A stretch of DNA of 64,000 nt from Pseudomonadota bacterium (GCA_021796835.1 JAKABO010000011.1:1-64000), one strand, 5' to 3'. Shown: positions 33,803 to 44,397, counted from the first letter of the stretch. Numbers and translations are program-made. Notes: generated by a model not told the origin, from the letters alone.

Positions 33803-34575
33803 TGATCTCGAACCACACGGAATCCAATGGTATCGACCCGCACGGTGGGGGCATCGGCTGTGCGCCGACTCAAGGCGAGATCGTGGGCGTTGTTGTTCCA
33901 TGACCCCCCTCGCACGACCCGTGACAGGCATTCCCCATCCTGCTCGGCCGCATCGCCTTCCCAGGCCGCCCCGTTGTCTGGAACGCTGCGCCGATCATCC
34001 TGGTTGATGAACCGGGTACTCTGATAGCAATCTTCCATCCACTCCCACAGATTACCGCTCATGTCATACAGTCCCCAGGCATTGGGGGCCTTGGTGGCCA
34101 CGGGATGGGGGTGATTGGCGCTGTTCTCCCCATACCAGGCGATGGGATCGAGGGTATTGCCCCCGCAATAGGGGGTGGTGAGCCCGGCTCGACAGGCATA
34201 TCCCCATTCGCTTTCGGAGGGCAAGCGGTAATGCCGTCCGGTCCTGGCGTTGAGGCGCAGGATATACACCTGGGCATCCTCCCAACTGACGCGGTCCACG
34301 GGACAGTTGTCGCCACAGAGGGGAAAGGAACTGGGATTGCGGTGCATGAGTGCGCGCCATTGCCCCTGGGTGATCAGGGTGGTGCTCATCATGAAGGGTT
34401 TGGAAAAAGTAACTTTTCCCCCGCCGTTGAGAACGAAACTTCCCGCTGGAATCAGGGTCATCCCCGGGCAGTCAGGGCAGTCCTGCGCCTGGGTGGGTCT
34501 GGAAGGGGAAGCCGCGCTGGCGAGGGAAAGGACGAGTAGCAGTCCCCCCAATGCTTTGGAACTCAAACTGACCAT
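33799..34575 (-). CDS. exported FGE-sulfatase-domain protein
   Basis: From the ATG at 34575 the product has 258 residues: a signal peptide (cleavage near SLASA or TQAQ), then an FGE-type domain with IPAGSFVLNGGG, YRLPSESEWGYACRAG, MSGNLWEWMED and VVRGGSWNNN. Eight cysteines (DCPDC, CGDNC, YAC, YC, DC, EC) suggest disulfides in the periplasm. The catalytic Cys pair after RGGSW is absent, so a true formylglycine activity is unlikely. It is translationally coupled to SCO1. The paralogue at 25810 lies in the ccoNO region. Confidence 0.85.
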   Translation of the reverse strand: MVSLSSKALGGLLLVLSLASAASPSRPTQAQDCPDCPGMTLIPAGSFVLNGGGKVTFSKPFMMSTTLITQGQWRALMHRNPSSFPLCGDNCPVDRVSWEDAQVYILRLNARTGRHYRLPSESEWGYACRAGLTTPYCGGNTLDPIAWYGENSANHPHPVATKAPNAWGLYDMSGNLWEWMEDCYQSTRFINQDDRRSVPDNGAAWEGDAAEQDGECLSRVVRGGSWNNNAHDLALSRRTADAPTVRVDTIGFRVVRDQ

Positions 34576-34690
34576 AGGACTTCTCCCCAAAAGAACCGAA
34601 CGGGTGAATCCGTTCCGTGGAGGTTTCAGTTTATCCCACTCCCGTTGGGATGAAAAGAGGGCGGCAACGCAAAGAAGGGATGGGTGAAAG

Positions 34691-35461
34691 TCAGGGGGTG
34701 ATGGGGGGAAGCGGGGTTTCATGAAAGACATCGCGGTAAGACGCATAGACGCTGGCGATGATGAGGGCCACGATGAAAAAACCGATCAAGCCGCTGATCC
34801 AGGGGAGCGCAAAACTGAGGAAAGTGGCGATGGCCAGGAGGCTTCCCATGATCAGGGTGAACAGCAGGAAGGCCGGCAGATTGAGCAGACAGCCCTGGGT
34901 ACTGAGGGTCAGTGCCTCCAGCGTGGACATGGCAGTAAAGCGCAGGAGCGCCGGAGCAAACCAGCCCATCATGAGCAGGGCCAACTGAAGAAGCACGAGG
35001 GTGATGAACAGGGGGGTCAGGGAGAACAGGGCTTCCCGTAATTGTTCCAGATTCCCTGAACCATCCAGGGACAAATTCTGCAGGTCGATCATCTTTTGTC
35101 CTCCCCACAGGACCAATACCAGAGTCAGCAAGGTTTCGCCCGCAATATTGACCATCCCCAACTGAAATAACCGTCTGGAACTGTTTTTGAATCCGCTGAG
35201 CAGATGCGGGATCCTGAGGGAGCGGCCTTGTTCGACGGCTGCGCAGCCAGCCATCATGCCGGCAAACAAGGCCGGGAGTGACAGGGAAAAAAAGACAGGG
35301 CCCAGCATGGGGAACAGGCTGCAGATCAGGATGAAGGCGAACCACAGCGCCAGACAGGTCGTCCAGCCGACGGGGCTGTGCAGGACCGTGCTGGCCCCCT
35401 GACGAATCCACAGGGCACCATGCCACAGCGGCACCTGACGAGGGGGGGTCAGAGAGGCCAT
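34691..35461 (-). CDS. BPSS1780-like integral membrane protein
   Basis: A 256-residue protein with about six helices, common in betaproteobacteria as a BPSS1780-family membrane protein of unknown role. Its start overlaps the end of thrB by 13 bases, indicating coupling. The segment MMGWFAPALLRF in the middle and the C-terminal YASYRDVFHE are typical. No motif indicates a substrate. Confidence 0.72.
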   Translation of the reverse strand: MASLTPPRQVPLWHGALWIRQGASTVLHSPVGWTTCLALWFAFILICSLFPMLGPVFFSLSLPALFAGMMAGCAAVEQGRSLRIPHLLSGFKNSSRRLFQLGMVNIAGETLLTLVLVLWGGQKMIDLQNLSLDGSGNLEQLREALFSLTPLFITLVLLQLALLMMGWFAPALLRFTAMSTLEALTLSTQGCLLNLPAFLLFTLIMGSLLAIATFLSFALPWISGLIGFFIVALIIASVYASYRDVFHETPLPPITP

Positions 35462-36387
35462 GGGCAGGGCTGCTCGAGGTGATGGCTGAGGATCTGCTCG
35501 AACCAGGCGGGGTCATGGGGATTGAGGAGTGAACCGGGACGGGGCTGAAATTGGTCGTGCAGGCGCGAAAGCCAGAAGCGTAAAGCGGCCGTCCCCAGCA
35601 TTCGGGGCCAGAGCCCGATTTCCGCCGCAGTGAGGGCACGCTTCTCATGATAGGCGCCCAGCAGGGCAGAGAGCCGGAGGGGATCGAGGCGTGCCTGCGG
35701 AGTCATGCACCAGTCATTGGCGACGATGGCCAGATCGTAGGCCCAGTTGTCGGTCCCGGCAAAGTAGAAATCGATGAGGCCGCTGATACGCTCTCCCTCG
35801 AACAGGACATTGTCCCGGAACAGGTCTGCATGAACGGGACCCTGGGGGAGAGTGGCGTCGAACGACACGGCTTGTGCCAGGGCATGGTCCAGCAGGGTCT
35901 GTTGGGCGGCCGTCAGAAAAGTCCGGACCTCCTGAGCGGTCCGGATGCGCCAGTCCTGGCCCCTGGGATTGCCCTGTGTCCCTTCAAAAGTGTGGGCGGC
36001 CTGATGCATGCGGGCCACCATATGCCCCAGGGCGGCGCAGTGGTGGACGGTGGGCTGGGTCTGGGACTGCCCGCTCAACCGCGTCACCAGACTGGTGGGT
36101 TTGCCTTTGAGCAGGGCGTGGAATTGATGTTGCCGGTTCGGAATAGGGGCGGGGCAAGGCAGACCCTGGGCAGCCAGATGATTCATCAGGCCCAGATAGT
36201 AGGGCAATTCCCGGGCCTGGAGTTTTTCGAAAATCGTCAGGACGTAATGCCCCGTGGTGGTGCGGACAAAGTAATTGGTATTTTCAATGCCCGCAGCAAT
36301 GGGCACGAGATCCTGCAGCGTCCCCACCGGATAGTGTTCGAGCCATAGCGAGAGTTCCTCTGGAGAAACCGTGGTAAAGACAGCCAT
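35449..36387 (-). CDS. thrB: homoserine kinase, ThrB2 type
   Basis: The 312-residue protein belongs to the aminoglycoside phosphotransferase/choline kinase-like homoserine kinases found in betaproteobacteria. MAVFTTVSPEELSLWLEHY begins the conserved domain, ENTNYFV holds the nucleotide loop, PVHADLFRDN is the catalytic loop with Asp, and GLIDFYFAG the metal-binding Asp. It phosphorylates homoserine in threonine synthesis. DUF2782-like gene 36407-36865 precedes it, a common linkage near polA. Confidence 0.92.
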   Translation of the reverse strand: MAVFTTVSPEELSLWLEHYPVGTLQDLVPIAAGIENTNYFVRTTTGHYVLTIFEKLQARELPYYLGLMNHLAAQGLPCPAPIPNRQHQFHALLKGKPTSLVTRLSGQSQTQPTVHHCAALGHMVARMHQAAHTFEGTQGNPRGQDWRIRTAQEVRTFLTAAQQTLLDHALAQAVSFDATLPQGPVHADLFRDNVLFEGERISGLIDFYFAGTDNWAYDLAIVANDWCMTPQARLDPLRLSALLGAYHEKRALTAAEIGLWPRMLGTAALRFWLSRLHDQFQPRPGSLLNPHDPAWFEQILSHHLEQPCPWPL

Positions 36388-36406
36388 GAAGCGGTGATAT
36401 CCGTGC

Positions 36407-36865
36407 TTAAAATTCGAAAATGACCCACTGGGGGGGCTGAACGTAGTCTTCGATCACATCGCGCTGGTGCCAGATTCCGCTGCCATCTTCATCGATCAGG
36501 TAGTAGGGGGGGCCGACTTTGGGGGTGACTTTTATCTTGTACAGACGCCCGCGAATCCGGTATTCCTCGAAGGTTGCGCTGTTCCGTTCCACGATGGTGA
36601 CTTGAGCATTGACATCATTGGCTTCGGCCGAACCGCTCTGGGGGTGCGGTTCCTGGGGCGGAGGCGGCGAAGGAGCCGCCTGAACGGGGCCGGGTGGAAC
36701 CTCCCGGGAGGGAGGGGGTTCCGGCCCGTCGGCGGGAGAATTGTCCAGAGTGGGGGGCAAAGGCGCATCGGTCCCCAAAGGGGGCAGAGGGTCTTCGGCG
36801 AAGGATCCCTGCGCACCCAGAACCAGGAGCCCAATCAAAACCAGCAGGCGAAAGAAGGAAGTCAT
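36407..36865 (-). CDS. DUF2782-like periplasmic protein
   Basis: The 152-residue protein has a signal peptide (cleavage after SFAE region), a long Pro-rich linker (about residues 25-75) and a conserved C-terminal domain with EEYRIRGRLYKIKVTP and PPYYLIDEDGSG. This is the DUF2782 layout, whose gene commonly lies by thrB and polA in betaproteobacteria. Function unknown. Confidence 0.83.
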   Translation of the reverse strand: MTSFFRLLVLIGLLVLGAQGSFAEDPLPPLGTDAPLPPTLDNSPADGPEPPPSREVPPGPVQAAPSPPPPQEPHPQSGSAEANDVNAQVTIVERNSATFEEYRIRGRLYKIKVTPKVGPPYYLIDEDGSGIWHQRDVIEDYVQPPQWVIFEF

Positions 36866-36941
36866 GGGTGAATTCTAACAGGTGTTGGGCGCTTGGTATA
36901 TCCTGTCCTCTGTTCAACCGGACAGGACCCGATCGATCGGC

Positions 36942-37514
36942 ATGGATGCACGCACGCGCGGATTGCGCACTTTTCTTGACAGGGGGGGGCTCATTGCCTA
37001 TCCCACCCGGGCCGTTTACGGCCTGGGCTGCGCCCCAGAAAATCACCGTGCCTTGCGCGCCCTGTTGCGGCTCAAGTCTCGTCCGGTTGATAAGGGTTTG
37101 ATCGTGGTTGCGGCGAGCCGCGACCTTCTGCGCCGTTTCCATGCGCCCTTGAGCGCGGCGGAAGAAGCGCGTCTGCAGGCCCGGTGGCCCGGCGCCCACA
37201 CCTGGCTGGTTCCTGCCCGTCGGCCTCTGACGACCTGGCTGAGGGGGCGTCGGCGGGGGTTCGGGGGGGATTTTCGACCGCGCATTGCCCTGCGTCAGGA
37301 TGACTATGGGCCTCTGGTCCGGTTATGCCGACGCCTCAACAGGGCGCTCGTCTCCACCAGCGCCAATCGCAGTGGGGGGAAACCCTTGAAAACGGCACGA
37401 GCCTGCCGCCTGGCTTTTGGTCCCCGGGTAAGGGTCATCGAAGGACGCTGCCAGGCCAATGCCCGTCCTTCTACGGTCGCTGATCTGATGACGGGCCGGA
37501 TTACTCGGGTTTAG
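36942..37514 (+). CDS. tsaC: threonylcarbamoyl-AMP synthase TsaC/YrdC
   Basis: From the ATG at 36942 (MDARTRGLRTFL) the product has 190 residues, the length of E. coli TsaC. Characteristic segments are GLIAYPTRAVYGLGC, LKSRPVDKGLIVVAA and STSANRSG. It makes threonylcarbamoyl-AMP for t6A modification of tRNA. A GTG 60 bases upstream is possible but adds residues unlike the family. The end overlaps purD convergently by 14 bases. Confidence 0.93.
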   Translation: MDARTRGLRTFLDRGGLIAYPTRAVYGLGCAPENHRALRALLRLKSRPVDKGLIVVAASRDLLRRFHAPLSAAEEARLQARWPGAHTWLVPARRPLTTWLRGRRRGFGGDFRPRIALRQDDYGPLVRLCRRLNRALVSTSANRSGGKPLKTARACRLAFGPRVRVIEGRCQANARPSTVADLMTGRITRV

Positions 37515-38787
37515 AGGGGGCGTGGGGTTTCAGCGCGCGCCAGCCGATATCCTGTCGGTATTGCATGCCGTCGAAGTGCAGGAGCTGGATTTGTTCATAA
37601 GCCTGATGACGGGCGGCTTTCAGGGTATCGCCGAGGGCGGTGACACACAATACCCGCCCTCCCTGGGTCACCCATTGTTTCCCCTCCCGGCGTGTTCCGG
37701 CATGAAAGAGATGCGTGTCCGGCAAAGACGTATCCAGGCCCGTGATGGGAGAGCCCGCCACCGGATGCTCGGGGTAACCTGGGGCAGCCAGTACCACGCC
37801 AAGCGCGGGACGACGGTCCCAGTCGGCCACGACATTCCGCAATCGACCTTCCAGGGCGGCTTCGATCAGATCCACCAGGTCGGTTTTCAGACGCATGAGA
37901 AGGGGTTGGGTTTCCGGGTCTCCCAGGCGACAGTTATATTCCAGGACCTTGATCGTTCCCTGGGGAGAGATCATCAGGCCGGCATATAAAAATCCCGTGT
38001 AGGGGCGCCCTTCCTGAAGCATGCCCTGCAGTGTCGGTTGGATGATTTCGCGCATGATGCGTCCGTGCAGGGTGGGGGTGATGACGGGCGCCGGGGAATA
38101 GGCCCCCATGCCCCCGGTATTGGGGCCTTCATCATGGTCGCGCAGACGCTTGTGATCCTGGCTGGTGGCCAGAGGCAACACCTGTTCGCCCTCCGCCATG
38201 ACGATGAAACTGGCTTCTTCCCCCGTCAGGAACTCTTCGATCACCACTCGCCGTCCTGCCTCCCCCAAACCCCCGCCCAGCATGGCATCGACCGCGTGAT
38301 GGGCTTCTTCCAGGGTCTGGGCGACCACGACTCCCTTGCCAGCCGCCAGCCCATCGGCTTTGATGACGATGGGAGCCCCCACCTGTTCGAGGTGGGCATG
38401 GGCCAGTGCCGGGTCTTCGAAGGTGGAAAAATGCGCGGTGGGGATACCATGCCGGTGCATGAAGCGTTTGGCATAATCCTTGGAGATTTCCAGTTCGGCG
38501 GCTTCCAGGGTGGGGCCAAAAATGGCTTGCCCGGCATCCCGGAACCGGTTCACGATCCCTGCTGCCACAGGGGCTTCGGGGCCGACCACGGTAAACGCCA
38601 CCTGCTCCCGGCGCGCCAGGTCCAACCAGGCGTCGATCCCTTGTACGGGGACGCAATGGACGCCTTCTTCCTGGGCCGCGCCGTCATTGCCCGGGGATAA
38701 AAATACGTGGGAAACCCGGGGGGACTGGGCCAGACGCCATGCCAGCGCATGTTCCCGTCCCCCGCTACCGATGACCAAAATCTTCAT
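37501..38787 (-). CDS. purD: phosphoribosylamine-glycine ligase
   Basis: The 428-residue ATP-grasp enzyme starts with the signature MKILVIGSGGREHALAW and contains the KADGLAAGKGVVVA ATP-binding segment and EYNCRLGDPETQP (standard FNVRFGDPE, with CRLG variant). It catalyses the second step of purine synthesis. It follows purH after 12 bases in the dusB-fis-purH-purD operon. Length matches the E. coli enzyme (429). Confidence 0.97.
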   Translation of the reverse strand: MKILVIGSGGREHALAWRLAQSPRVSHVFLSPGNDGAAQEEGVHCVPVQGIDAWLDLARREQVAFTVVGPEAPVAAGIVNRFRDAGQAIFGPTLEAAELEISKDYAKRFMHRHGIPTAHFSTFEDPALAHAHLEQVGAPIVIKADGLAAGKGVVVAQTLEEAHHAVDAMLGGGLGEAGRRVVIEEFLTGEEASFIVMAEGEQVLPLATSQDHKRLRDHDEGPNTGGMGAYSPAPVITPTLHGRIMREIIQPTLQGMLQEGRPYTGFLYAGLMISPQGTIKVLEYNCRLGDPETQPLLMRLKTDLVDLIEAALEGRLRNVVADWDRRPALGVVLAAPGYPEHPVAGSPITGLDTSLPDTHLFHAGTRREGKQWVTQGGRVLCVTALGDTLKAARHQAYEQIQLLHFDGMQYRQDIGWRALKPHAPSKPE

Positions 38788-38799
38788 GATTCAGTTTGC

Positions 38800-40359
38800 T
38801 CAATGACGAAAATGACGAATGCCTGTCAGTACCATGGCGACCCCTTGCTCGTCCGCAGCGGCGATGACTTCGCTGTCGCGCAGGCTGCCGCCGGGCTGGA
38901 TGACGGCACGAGCGCCTGCGCGTGCCAGGACATCGAGGCCATCCCGAAAGGGAAAGAAAGCATCGGAGGCCGCCACGCTGCCTTGCAGGGAGAGTCCCGC
39001 ATCCTCGGCTTTCCGTTGGGCAATGCGGGTGCTGTCCACACGGCTCATTTGCCCGGCGCCAATCCCCAGAGTCCGACCCTGACCGCAGAACACCACGGCA
39101 TTGGATTTGACGTAATGGGCGACATGAAAGGCCAGACGCAGATCAGTCCATTGTTCCCCGGTGGGGGCGGCTTGCGTGACCACCTTGAGGGCGTCTTCGT
39201 CCAATCCGCCGGAGTCGGGGGTTTGAACCAGCAGTCCGCCCCCGACGCGTTTCATGTCCCACCGGTTCAGCCCTTTGTCCTGGGGCAGTTGCAGGACGCG
39301 TACATTGGCTTTCTGGGCGAGGCGTTGCAGGGCGGCAGAGGTGAATTCGGGGGCGATCAGCACTTCCACGAACTGACGTTGCAGGGCTTCCACCGTGGTT
39401 TCGTCCACTGTTCGGTTGAAGGCGATGATGCCGCCATAGGCCGAGGTGGGGTCGGTGGCGTAGGCGCGCTGGTAGGCATCCAGTGCCTGGTCGCCCAGTG
39501 CCACCCCACAGGGGTTGGCATGTTTCACGATGACGCAGGCGGGCGCGTCGAGGAAACGAACGCAATCCCAGGCGGTGTCTGCATCCGCGATATTGTTGTA
39601 GGACAGGGGTTTGCCCTGCAGTTGACGGTAATGGGACAACACCCCGGAAGGAGCGTCGGGATCGCGGTAGAACGCGGCTCCCTGATGCGGGTTTTCGCCG
39701 TAGCGCAGCGATTGATGCTTGACGAAGGACAGGTGCAGTCGTTCCGGGTAACCATCGGCCTGGGACTCGGTGTTCAAGCCGGACAGGTAGGTGGCGATGG
39801 CGCCATCGTATTCTGCGGTGTGGGAGAAGGCCTTGACGGCCAGATCGAAGCGGGTGGCGGCACTGAGGGATCCCCGGTTCTTTTCCAGTTCGTCGAGCAG
39901 GCGCGGGTAATCGGCAGGGTCCGTGACGACGGCGACATGGGCATGGTTCTTGGCTGCGGAGCGGACCATGGCGGGACCGCCGATGTCGATGTTCTCGATG
40001 GCTTCTTCCAGCGTGACGCCGGGCTGGGCGATGGTCTCCCGAAAGGGGTATAAATTGACCACCACCAGGTCGATGGGGTCGATCCCGTGCCGGGCCATGG
40101 CTTCCTGATGGCTGGGAATATCCCGATTGCCCAGCAAACCGCCATGAATCTTGGGGTGCAGGGTTTTGACCCGCCCATCGAGCATTTCCGGAAAGCCGGT
40201 AAAGTTGGAAACGTCCCGCACGGGGATTTTGGCCTCGCGCAGAACCTGCGCCGTTCCGCCCGTGGACAGCAATTCGATGTCGAGGCGATGCAAGGCCTGG
40301 GCCAATTCGATCAGGCCGGTTTTGTCAGAAACACTGAGGAGGGCGCGTTGAAGAGTCAT
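38800..40359 (-). CDS. purH: bifunctional AICAR formyltransferase / IMP cyclohydrolase
   Basis: From the ATG at 40359 ([16 protein letters not shown]) the product has 519 residues, close to the usual 529. [16 protein letters not shown] identifies the cyclohydrolase half and [13 protein letters not shown] and [13 protein letters not shown] the transformylase half. It performs the last two steps of IMP synthesis. The start overlaps the fis stop by four bases; longer upstream frames are not supported. Part of dusB-fis-purH-purD. Confidence 0.97.
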   Translation of the reverse strand: MTLQRALLSVSDKTGLIELAQALHRLDIELLSTGGTAQVLREAKIPVRDVSNFTGFPEMLDGRVKTLHPKIHGGLLGNRDIPSHQEAMARHGIDPIDLVVVNLYPFRETIAQPGVTLEEAIENIDIGGPAMVRSAAKNHAHVAVVTDPADYPRLLDELEKNRGSLSAATRFDLAVKAFSHTAEYDGAIATYLSGLNTESQADGYPERLHLSFVKHQSLRYGENPHQGAAFYRDPDAPSGVLSHYRQLQGKPLSYNNIADADTAWDCVRFLDAPACVIVKHANPCGVALGDQALDAYQRAYATDPTSAYGGIIAFNRTVDETTVEALQRQFVEVLIAPEFTSAALQRLAQKANVRVLQLPQDKGLNRWDMKRVGGGLLVQTPDSGGLDEDALKVVTQAAPTGEQWTDLRLAFHVAHYVKSNAVVFCGQGRTLGIGAGQMSRVDSTRIAQRKAEDAGLSLQGSVAASDAFFPFRDGLDVLARAGARAVIQPGGSLRDSEVIAAADEQGVAMVLTGIRHFRH

Positions 40360-40595
40360 AGGAGTTGATATCGTTGCATTTTTTTTCGGAGGGTCGTTCG
40401 GTTGAGGCCGAGCAATTCGGCGGCGCGGGTCTGGTTCTGGGCGCAATGCGCCAGAACGACTTCGAGCAGGGGCTTTTCGACGCTGTGAATGACCAGGTCA
40501 TGGAGCGCGGAGCACCGCTCCCCCTCCAGGTGCTGGAAGTACATTTCGACCATGCGCCGGATGCAGGCAGACAATTCGGTTTCCACGGGCTTCAT
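40356..40595 (-). CDS. fis: DNA-binding protein Fis
   Basis: A 79-residue protein ending in a helix-turn-helix with [19 protein letters not shown], the Fis C-terminal domain. The N-terminal beta-hairpin region is shortened compared with E. coli Fis (98 residues). Fis bends DNA and regulates growth-phase genes. The dusB-fis linkage (overlapping ATGA) is the conserved arrangement. Confidence 0.93.
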   Translation of the reverse strand: MKPVETELSACIRRMVEMYFQHLEGERCSALHDLVIHSVEKPLLEVVLAHCAQNQTRAAELLGLNRTTLRKKMQRYQLL

Positions 40596-41617
40596 GCCGC
40601 GAGATCCTTGAGCGCCGTATTTTCTTCATAGCACAGGGTGGGGTTATGGATGGCTTGCCCTTCAAAGAACGCGGTGACGGCCTGACGCTGCGCTTCGACG
40701 CTCTGGAGACGGTTCATGGTGTGCCGGAAATGGGCGGAGTTCGCCAGTCCCCGGGTATACCAACTGATATGCTTGCGTGCGACGCGCATGCCCAGTTCAG
40801 TTCCATAAAAATGATAGAGATCTTCCAGGTGCATCAGCAGAACCTGATGGATTTCGAGGACGCCCGGAGGCGGCAGCAGGGTTCCGGTGTCGAGGTAATG
40901 CTGGATTTCCCGGAAGATCCAGGGCCGCCCCTGGGCTGCCCGCCCGATCATGACGCCATCGGCGCCGGTCTGACGGAGCACGGCCTGGGCTTTTTGGGGG
41001 CTGGTGATGTCGCCATTGGCGAGGACGGGAATCGTCACGGCGGACTTTACGGCGCGAATGGTGTCGTATTCGGCATCCCCGGAGTAACCGCAGGCCCGCG
41101 TCCGGCCATGAATGGCCAGCGACTGGATTCCGGCATTTTGAGCCAGTCGTGCCACACTCAGGGCGTTGCGGTGTTCACGGTCCCAACCCGTACGGATCTT
41201 GAGGGTGACCGGTACCGACACGGCGGCGACCACGGCTTCGAGGATGCGCGACACCAGAGGTTCGTCCTGCAGCAGCGCCGAACCCGCCATGACGTTGCAC
41301 ACCTTTTTGGCGGGGCACCCCATGTTGATGTCGATGATCTGAGCGCCCTGATCGACGTTGTAGCGCGCCGCCTCCGCCATCATGCGCGGGTCGGCTCCGG
41401 CGATCTGTACGGTGCGCGGTTCCACTTCTCCTTCGTGATTGGCGCGGCGGCGGGTTTTTTCAGAACCCCAGAGCAGGGAGTTGGAAGAAACCATTTCCGA
41501 TACGGCCAGACCGGCGCCCATTCGCTTGCACAACTGGCGGAATGGACGGTCGGTCACGCCTGCCATAGGGGCGACCACGAGGGCATTTTTGAGCCGGTAA
41601 GGTCCGATCTGCATCAC
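40592..41617 (-). CDS. dusB: tRNA-dihydrouridine synthase B
   Basis: The 341-residue FMN enzyme starts with MMQIGPYRLKNALVVAPMAG and has DINMGCPAKKVCNVMAGSAL, with the catalytic Cys in GCP, as well as VTLKIRTGWD and the flavin-binding GANGD-like ANGDITS. It reduces uridines in the D-loop of tRNAs. It is the first gene of dusB-fis-purH-purD and is coupled to fis by an ATGA overlap. Confidence 0.96.
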   Translation of the reverse strand: MMQIGPYRLKNALVVAPMAGVTDRPFRQLCKRMGAGLAVSEMVSSNSLLWGSEKTRRRANHEGEVEPRTVQIAGADPRMMAEAARYNVDQGAQIIDINMGCPAKKVCNVMAGSALLQDEPLVSRILEAVVAAVSVPVTLKIRTGWDREHRNALSVARLAQNAGIQSLAIHGRTRACGYSGDAEYDTIRAVKSAVTIPVLANGDITSPQKAQAVLRQTGADGVMIGRAAQGRPWIFREIQHYLDTGTLLPPPGVLEIHQVLLMHLEDLYHFYGTELGMRVARKHISWYTRGLANSAHFRHTMNRLQSVEAQRQAVTAFFEGQAIHNPTLCYEENTALKDLAA

Positions 41618-41666
41618 ACGGGTTCGATGGGGATGGGAAAGCCGCCATTATACCCCCGCCATGGTT

Positions 41667-44396
41667 TTAGTGGGCTTCGTCCCAGTTCTTTCCTGTCCCC
41701 ACTTCCACGCTCAAGGGTACCCGCAGGGAGGCGACCCCTTCCATGAGGCGGGCGAGTTGGGGGCGCAACCGGGAAACTTCCTCTTCGGGGACTTCCAGAA
41801 TCAGTTCGTCGTGGACTTGCAGGATCAGGTGGCTCTGACTCCGGGTTTCATCCAGCCAGTCCTGTACCGCCAGCATGGCGCGCTTGATCAGGTCGGCGGC
41901 TGTCCCCTGAAGGGGGGCATTGATGGCTGCGCGTTCTGCGGCCTGGCGCCGTCCGGTTCCTGAGTTCCTGAGTTCGGGCAGGAACAGGCGCCGTCCGAAA
42001 AGGGTTTCCACATACCCTTTTTCCCGTGCCTGCTGGCGCGTTTCTTCCATGTAGCGGGCCACCCCGGGGTAGCGTTGAAAATAGCGTTCCATGTAGTGCT
42101 GGGCAGCGGAACGGGTAAGATTGAGTTGCCGGGCCAGGCCAAAGGCCGACATCCCGTAGATCAGTCCGAAGTTGATCGCCTTGGCCGCGCGACGCTGGTC
42201 CGTGCTGACCTGATCCACGGCCACGGCAAAGAGTTCGGCGGCCGTCGAGCGATGCACGTCCTGACCCAGGGCAAAGGCGTTCAGCAGTCCGGGGTCCCCG
42301 GACAGGTGAGCCATGAGACGCAATTCGATCTGGGAATAGTCGGCCGCCATGAGCACATGCCCGGGCGGGGCGATGAAAGCGGCACGGATGCGTCGCCCGG
42401 CGGCCGTGCGAATGGGGATGTTTTGCAGATTGGGGTCGCTGCTGGAGAGGCGTCCGGTGACAGCCACTGCCTGGGCGAAATGGGTATGTACCCGCCCCGT
42501 TCGGGGGTTGATCCGTTTGGGCAGGGCATCGGTGTAGGTGGATTTGAGTTTGGCCAGGGTTCGGTAGTCCAGAAGCAACTTGGGGAGAGGGAAATCGAGC
42601 GCCAGTTGTTCCAGCACGCTTTCGTCGGTGGAGGGCTGCCCGCCGGGGGTTTTCTTGAGAACAGGCAGACCGAGAGTCTCGAACAACAGGGTTTGAACCT
42701 GTTTGGGTGAGTTGAGATTGAAGGGTTGTCCTGCCAGGAGATGAGCCTGGCTTTCGAGTGCGATGAGTTGTCCGGAGAGTTCGGCACTCTGCTGGGTCAA
42801 AACGGCCGCGTCCAGCAGCACCCCGTACCGCTCCATGCGCCACAGGACTTGCTGGATCGGCAGCTCCAGGGTTTCATACAACTCGAGGAGACGGGGTTCG
42901 GCACAGAGTTGGGGATACAGGACTCCGTGTACCGCCAGCGTGACTTCCGCATCTTCGGCGGCATAGATCGTGGCCTGATCCAGCGCGACCTGTTCGAAGC
43001 CGATGGCGTTGGCTCCTTTGCCGGTCACCGTTTCGTAAGACAGGGTTTCCCGTCCCAGGTGGCGACGTGCCAAACTTTCCAGGCCATGGGGTTGGTGCGC
43101 CTCGAGTACATAGGACTGAAGCAGGGTATCGTGGCGGATCCCGCGCAGGGTGATGCCGTGATTGGCCAGAATGTGGGTGTCGTACTTGAGGTGTTGCCCT
43201 ACCTTGGCCGCGGCCGGGTTTTCAAGCCAGGGACGCAGACGCTGGAGGGTTTCTTCGAAAGGAAGCTGTGGAGAGGTGCCCAATGTCCGGTGGGCCAGAG
43301 GCAGGTAGGCGGCATGAAGGCCATCGCAGCAGAAGGAGAGCCCCACCAGAGTGTCCTGGAGCGGGTCGAGTCCCGTGGTTTCCGTATCGAAGGCGGTCAG
43401 TTCGGCCTGTTCCAGTTGAGCCAGCCAATGCGTCAGTTGCGCGGGAGTCAGCAGGGTTTCGTAATGCACGTCCGGGCGCGCTTCCGGGGCTGGCGCAGGC
43501 GGGGGGAGCGGAGCAGGGGAGGCGGAACTGGTCTGGGGCGGGTTTTTCCAGCGCCTGAGGTCATAGCGCTCTGCCAGGGCCGCCAGCGCGGCGTCATCGG
43601 GCGTTTGCCAGACCAGGGTTTTCGGGGATTCGGACAGTTGGACGGCGGTGTCGAGGGTGATCAGGAAGCGGGCCTGGGGTAACCAGTCGAGGCTTTGGCG
43701 CAGGTGATTGCCGACAACCCCGCCGATTTCGTCGGCGTGGGCCATCAGGTCGTCCAGTGTGCCGAACTGCTGGATCCATTTGACTGCGGTTTTGGGGCCG
43801 ACTTTGGGAACGCCGGGGACATTGTCTGCCGTGTCGCCCACCAGGGTCAGGTAATCCACGAACTGGGTGGGCGTCACGCCATACTTCTCTGTGGCTCGGG
43901 CCACATCCAGGCGCTCGTTGGAGAGGGTATTGACCAGGGTGACCCCTTCCGCCAGTAACTGGATCAAATCCTTGTCGCCGCTGGAGATGGTGACCTTCCA
44001 GCCCAGTGCCCGGGCCTGGTGGGTGAGGGTTGCAATGACATCGTCCGCCTCTACGCCGGATTCCTGGAGGAGGGGCCAGCCCAGGGCACGGATGGCCTGA
44101 TGCAGGGGATCGATCTGGGCGACCAGATCGGCCGGCATGGCGGGGCGCTGTGCCTTGTAGTCCGGAAAGGCCTGATGGCGGAAGGTGGGGCCGGGGGCAT
44201 CGAACACGCAGGCCACATGATCCGGCTTATAATCCTCTCTCAGCCGGGCCAGCATGTTCAGTACGCCGTACAATGCGCCGGTGGGTTCTCCATGGCGGTT
44301 GCGCAGGTCGGGCAGGGCATGAAAGGCGCGGTAAAGGTACGATGACCCGTCCACCAGCACCAGATGGGGGCGTTTTTCTTCACTCATGGATGACAT
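41667..44396 (-). CDS. polA: DNA polymerase I
   Basis: The 909-residue protein has all three domains: 5'-3' exonuclease ([28 protein letters not shown]), 3'-5' proofreading exonuclease with its catalytic DxE kept ([13 protein letters not shown]), and polymerase with [12 protein letters not shown] (motif A), [15 protein letters not shown] (motif B) and [12 protein letters not shown] (motif C). It fills gaps in repair and Okazaki fragment maturation. It is divergent from hemF, whose start lies two bases beyond its own. Confidence 0.97.
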   Translation of the reverse strand: MSSMSEEKRPHLVLVDGSSYLYRAFHALPDLRNRHGEPTGALYGVLNMLARLREDYKPDHVACVFDAPGPTFRHQAFPDYKAQRPAMPADLVAQIDPLHQAIRALGWPLLQESGVEADDVIATLTHQARALGWKVTISSGDKDLIQLLAEGVTLVNTLSNERLDVARATEKYGVTPTQFVDYLTLVGDTADNVPGVPKVGPKTAVKWIQQFGTLDDLMAHADEIGGVVGNHLRQSLDWLPQARFLITLDTAVQLSESPKTLVWQTPDDAALAALAERYDLRRWKNPPQTSSASPAPLPPPAPAPEARPDVHYETLLTPAQLTHWLAQLEQAELTAFDTETTGLDPLQDTLVGLSFCCDGLHAAYLPLAHRTLGTSPQLPFEETLQRLRPWLENPAAAKVGQHLKYDTHILANHGITLRGIRHDTLLQSYVLEAHQPHGLESLARRHLGRETLSYETVTGKGANAIGFEQVALDQATIYAAEDAEVTLAVHGVLYPQLCAEPRLLELYETLELPIQQVLWRMERYGVLLDAAVLTQQSAELSGQLIALESQAHLLAGQPFNLNSPKQVQTLLFETLGLPVLKKTPGGQPSTDESVLEQLALDFPLPKLLLDYRTLAKLKSTYTDALPKRINPRTGRVHTHFAQAVAVTGRLSSSDPNLQNIPIRTAAGRRIRAAFIAPPGHVLMAADYSQIELRLMAHLSGDPGLLNAFALGQDVHRSTAAELFAVAVDQVSTDQRRAAKAINFGLIYGMSAFGLARQLNLTRSAAQHYMERYFQRYPGVARYMEETRQQAREKGYVETLFGRRLFLPELRNSGTGRRQAAERAAINAPLQGTAADLIKRAMLAVQDWLDETRSQSHLILQVHDELILEVPEEEVSRLRPQLARLMEGVASLRVPLSVEVGTGKNWDEAH

Positions 44397-44397
44397 T

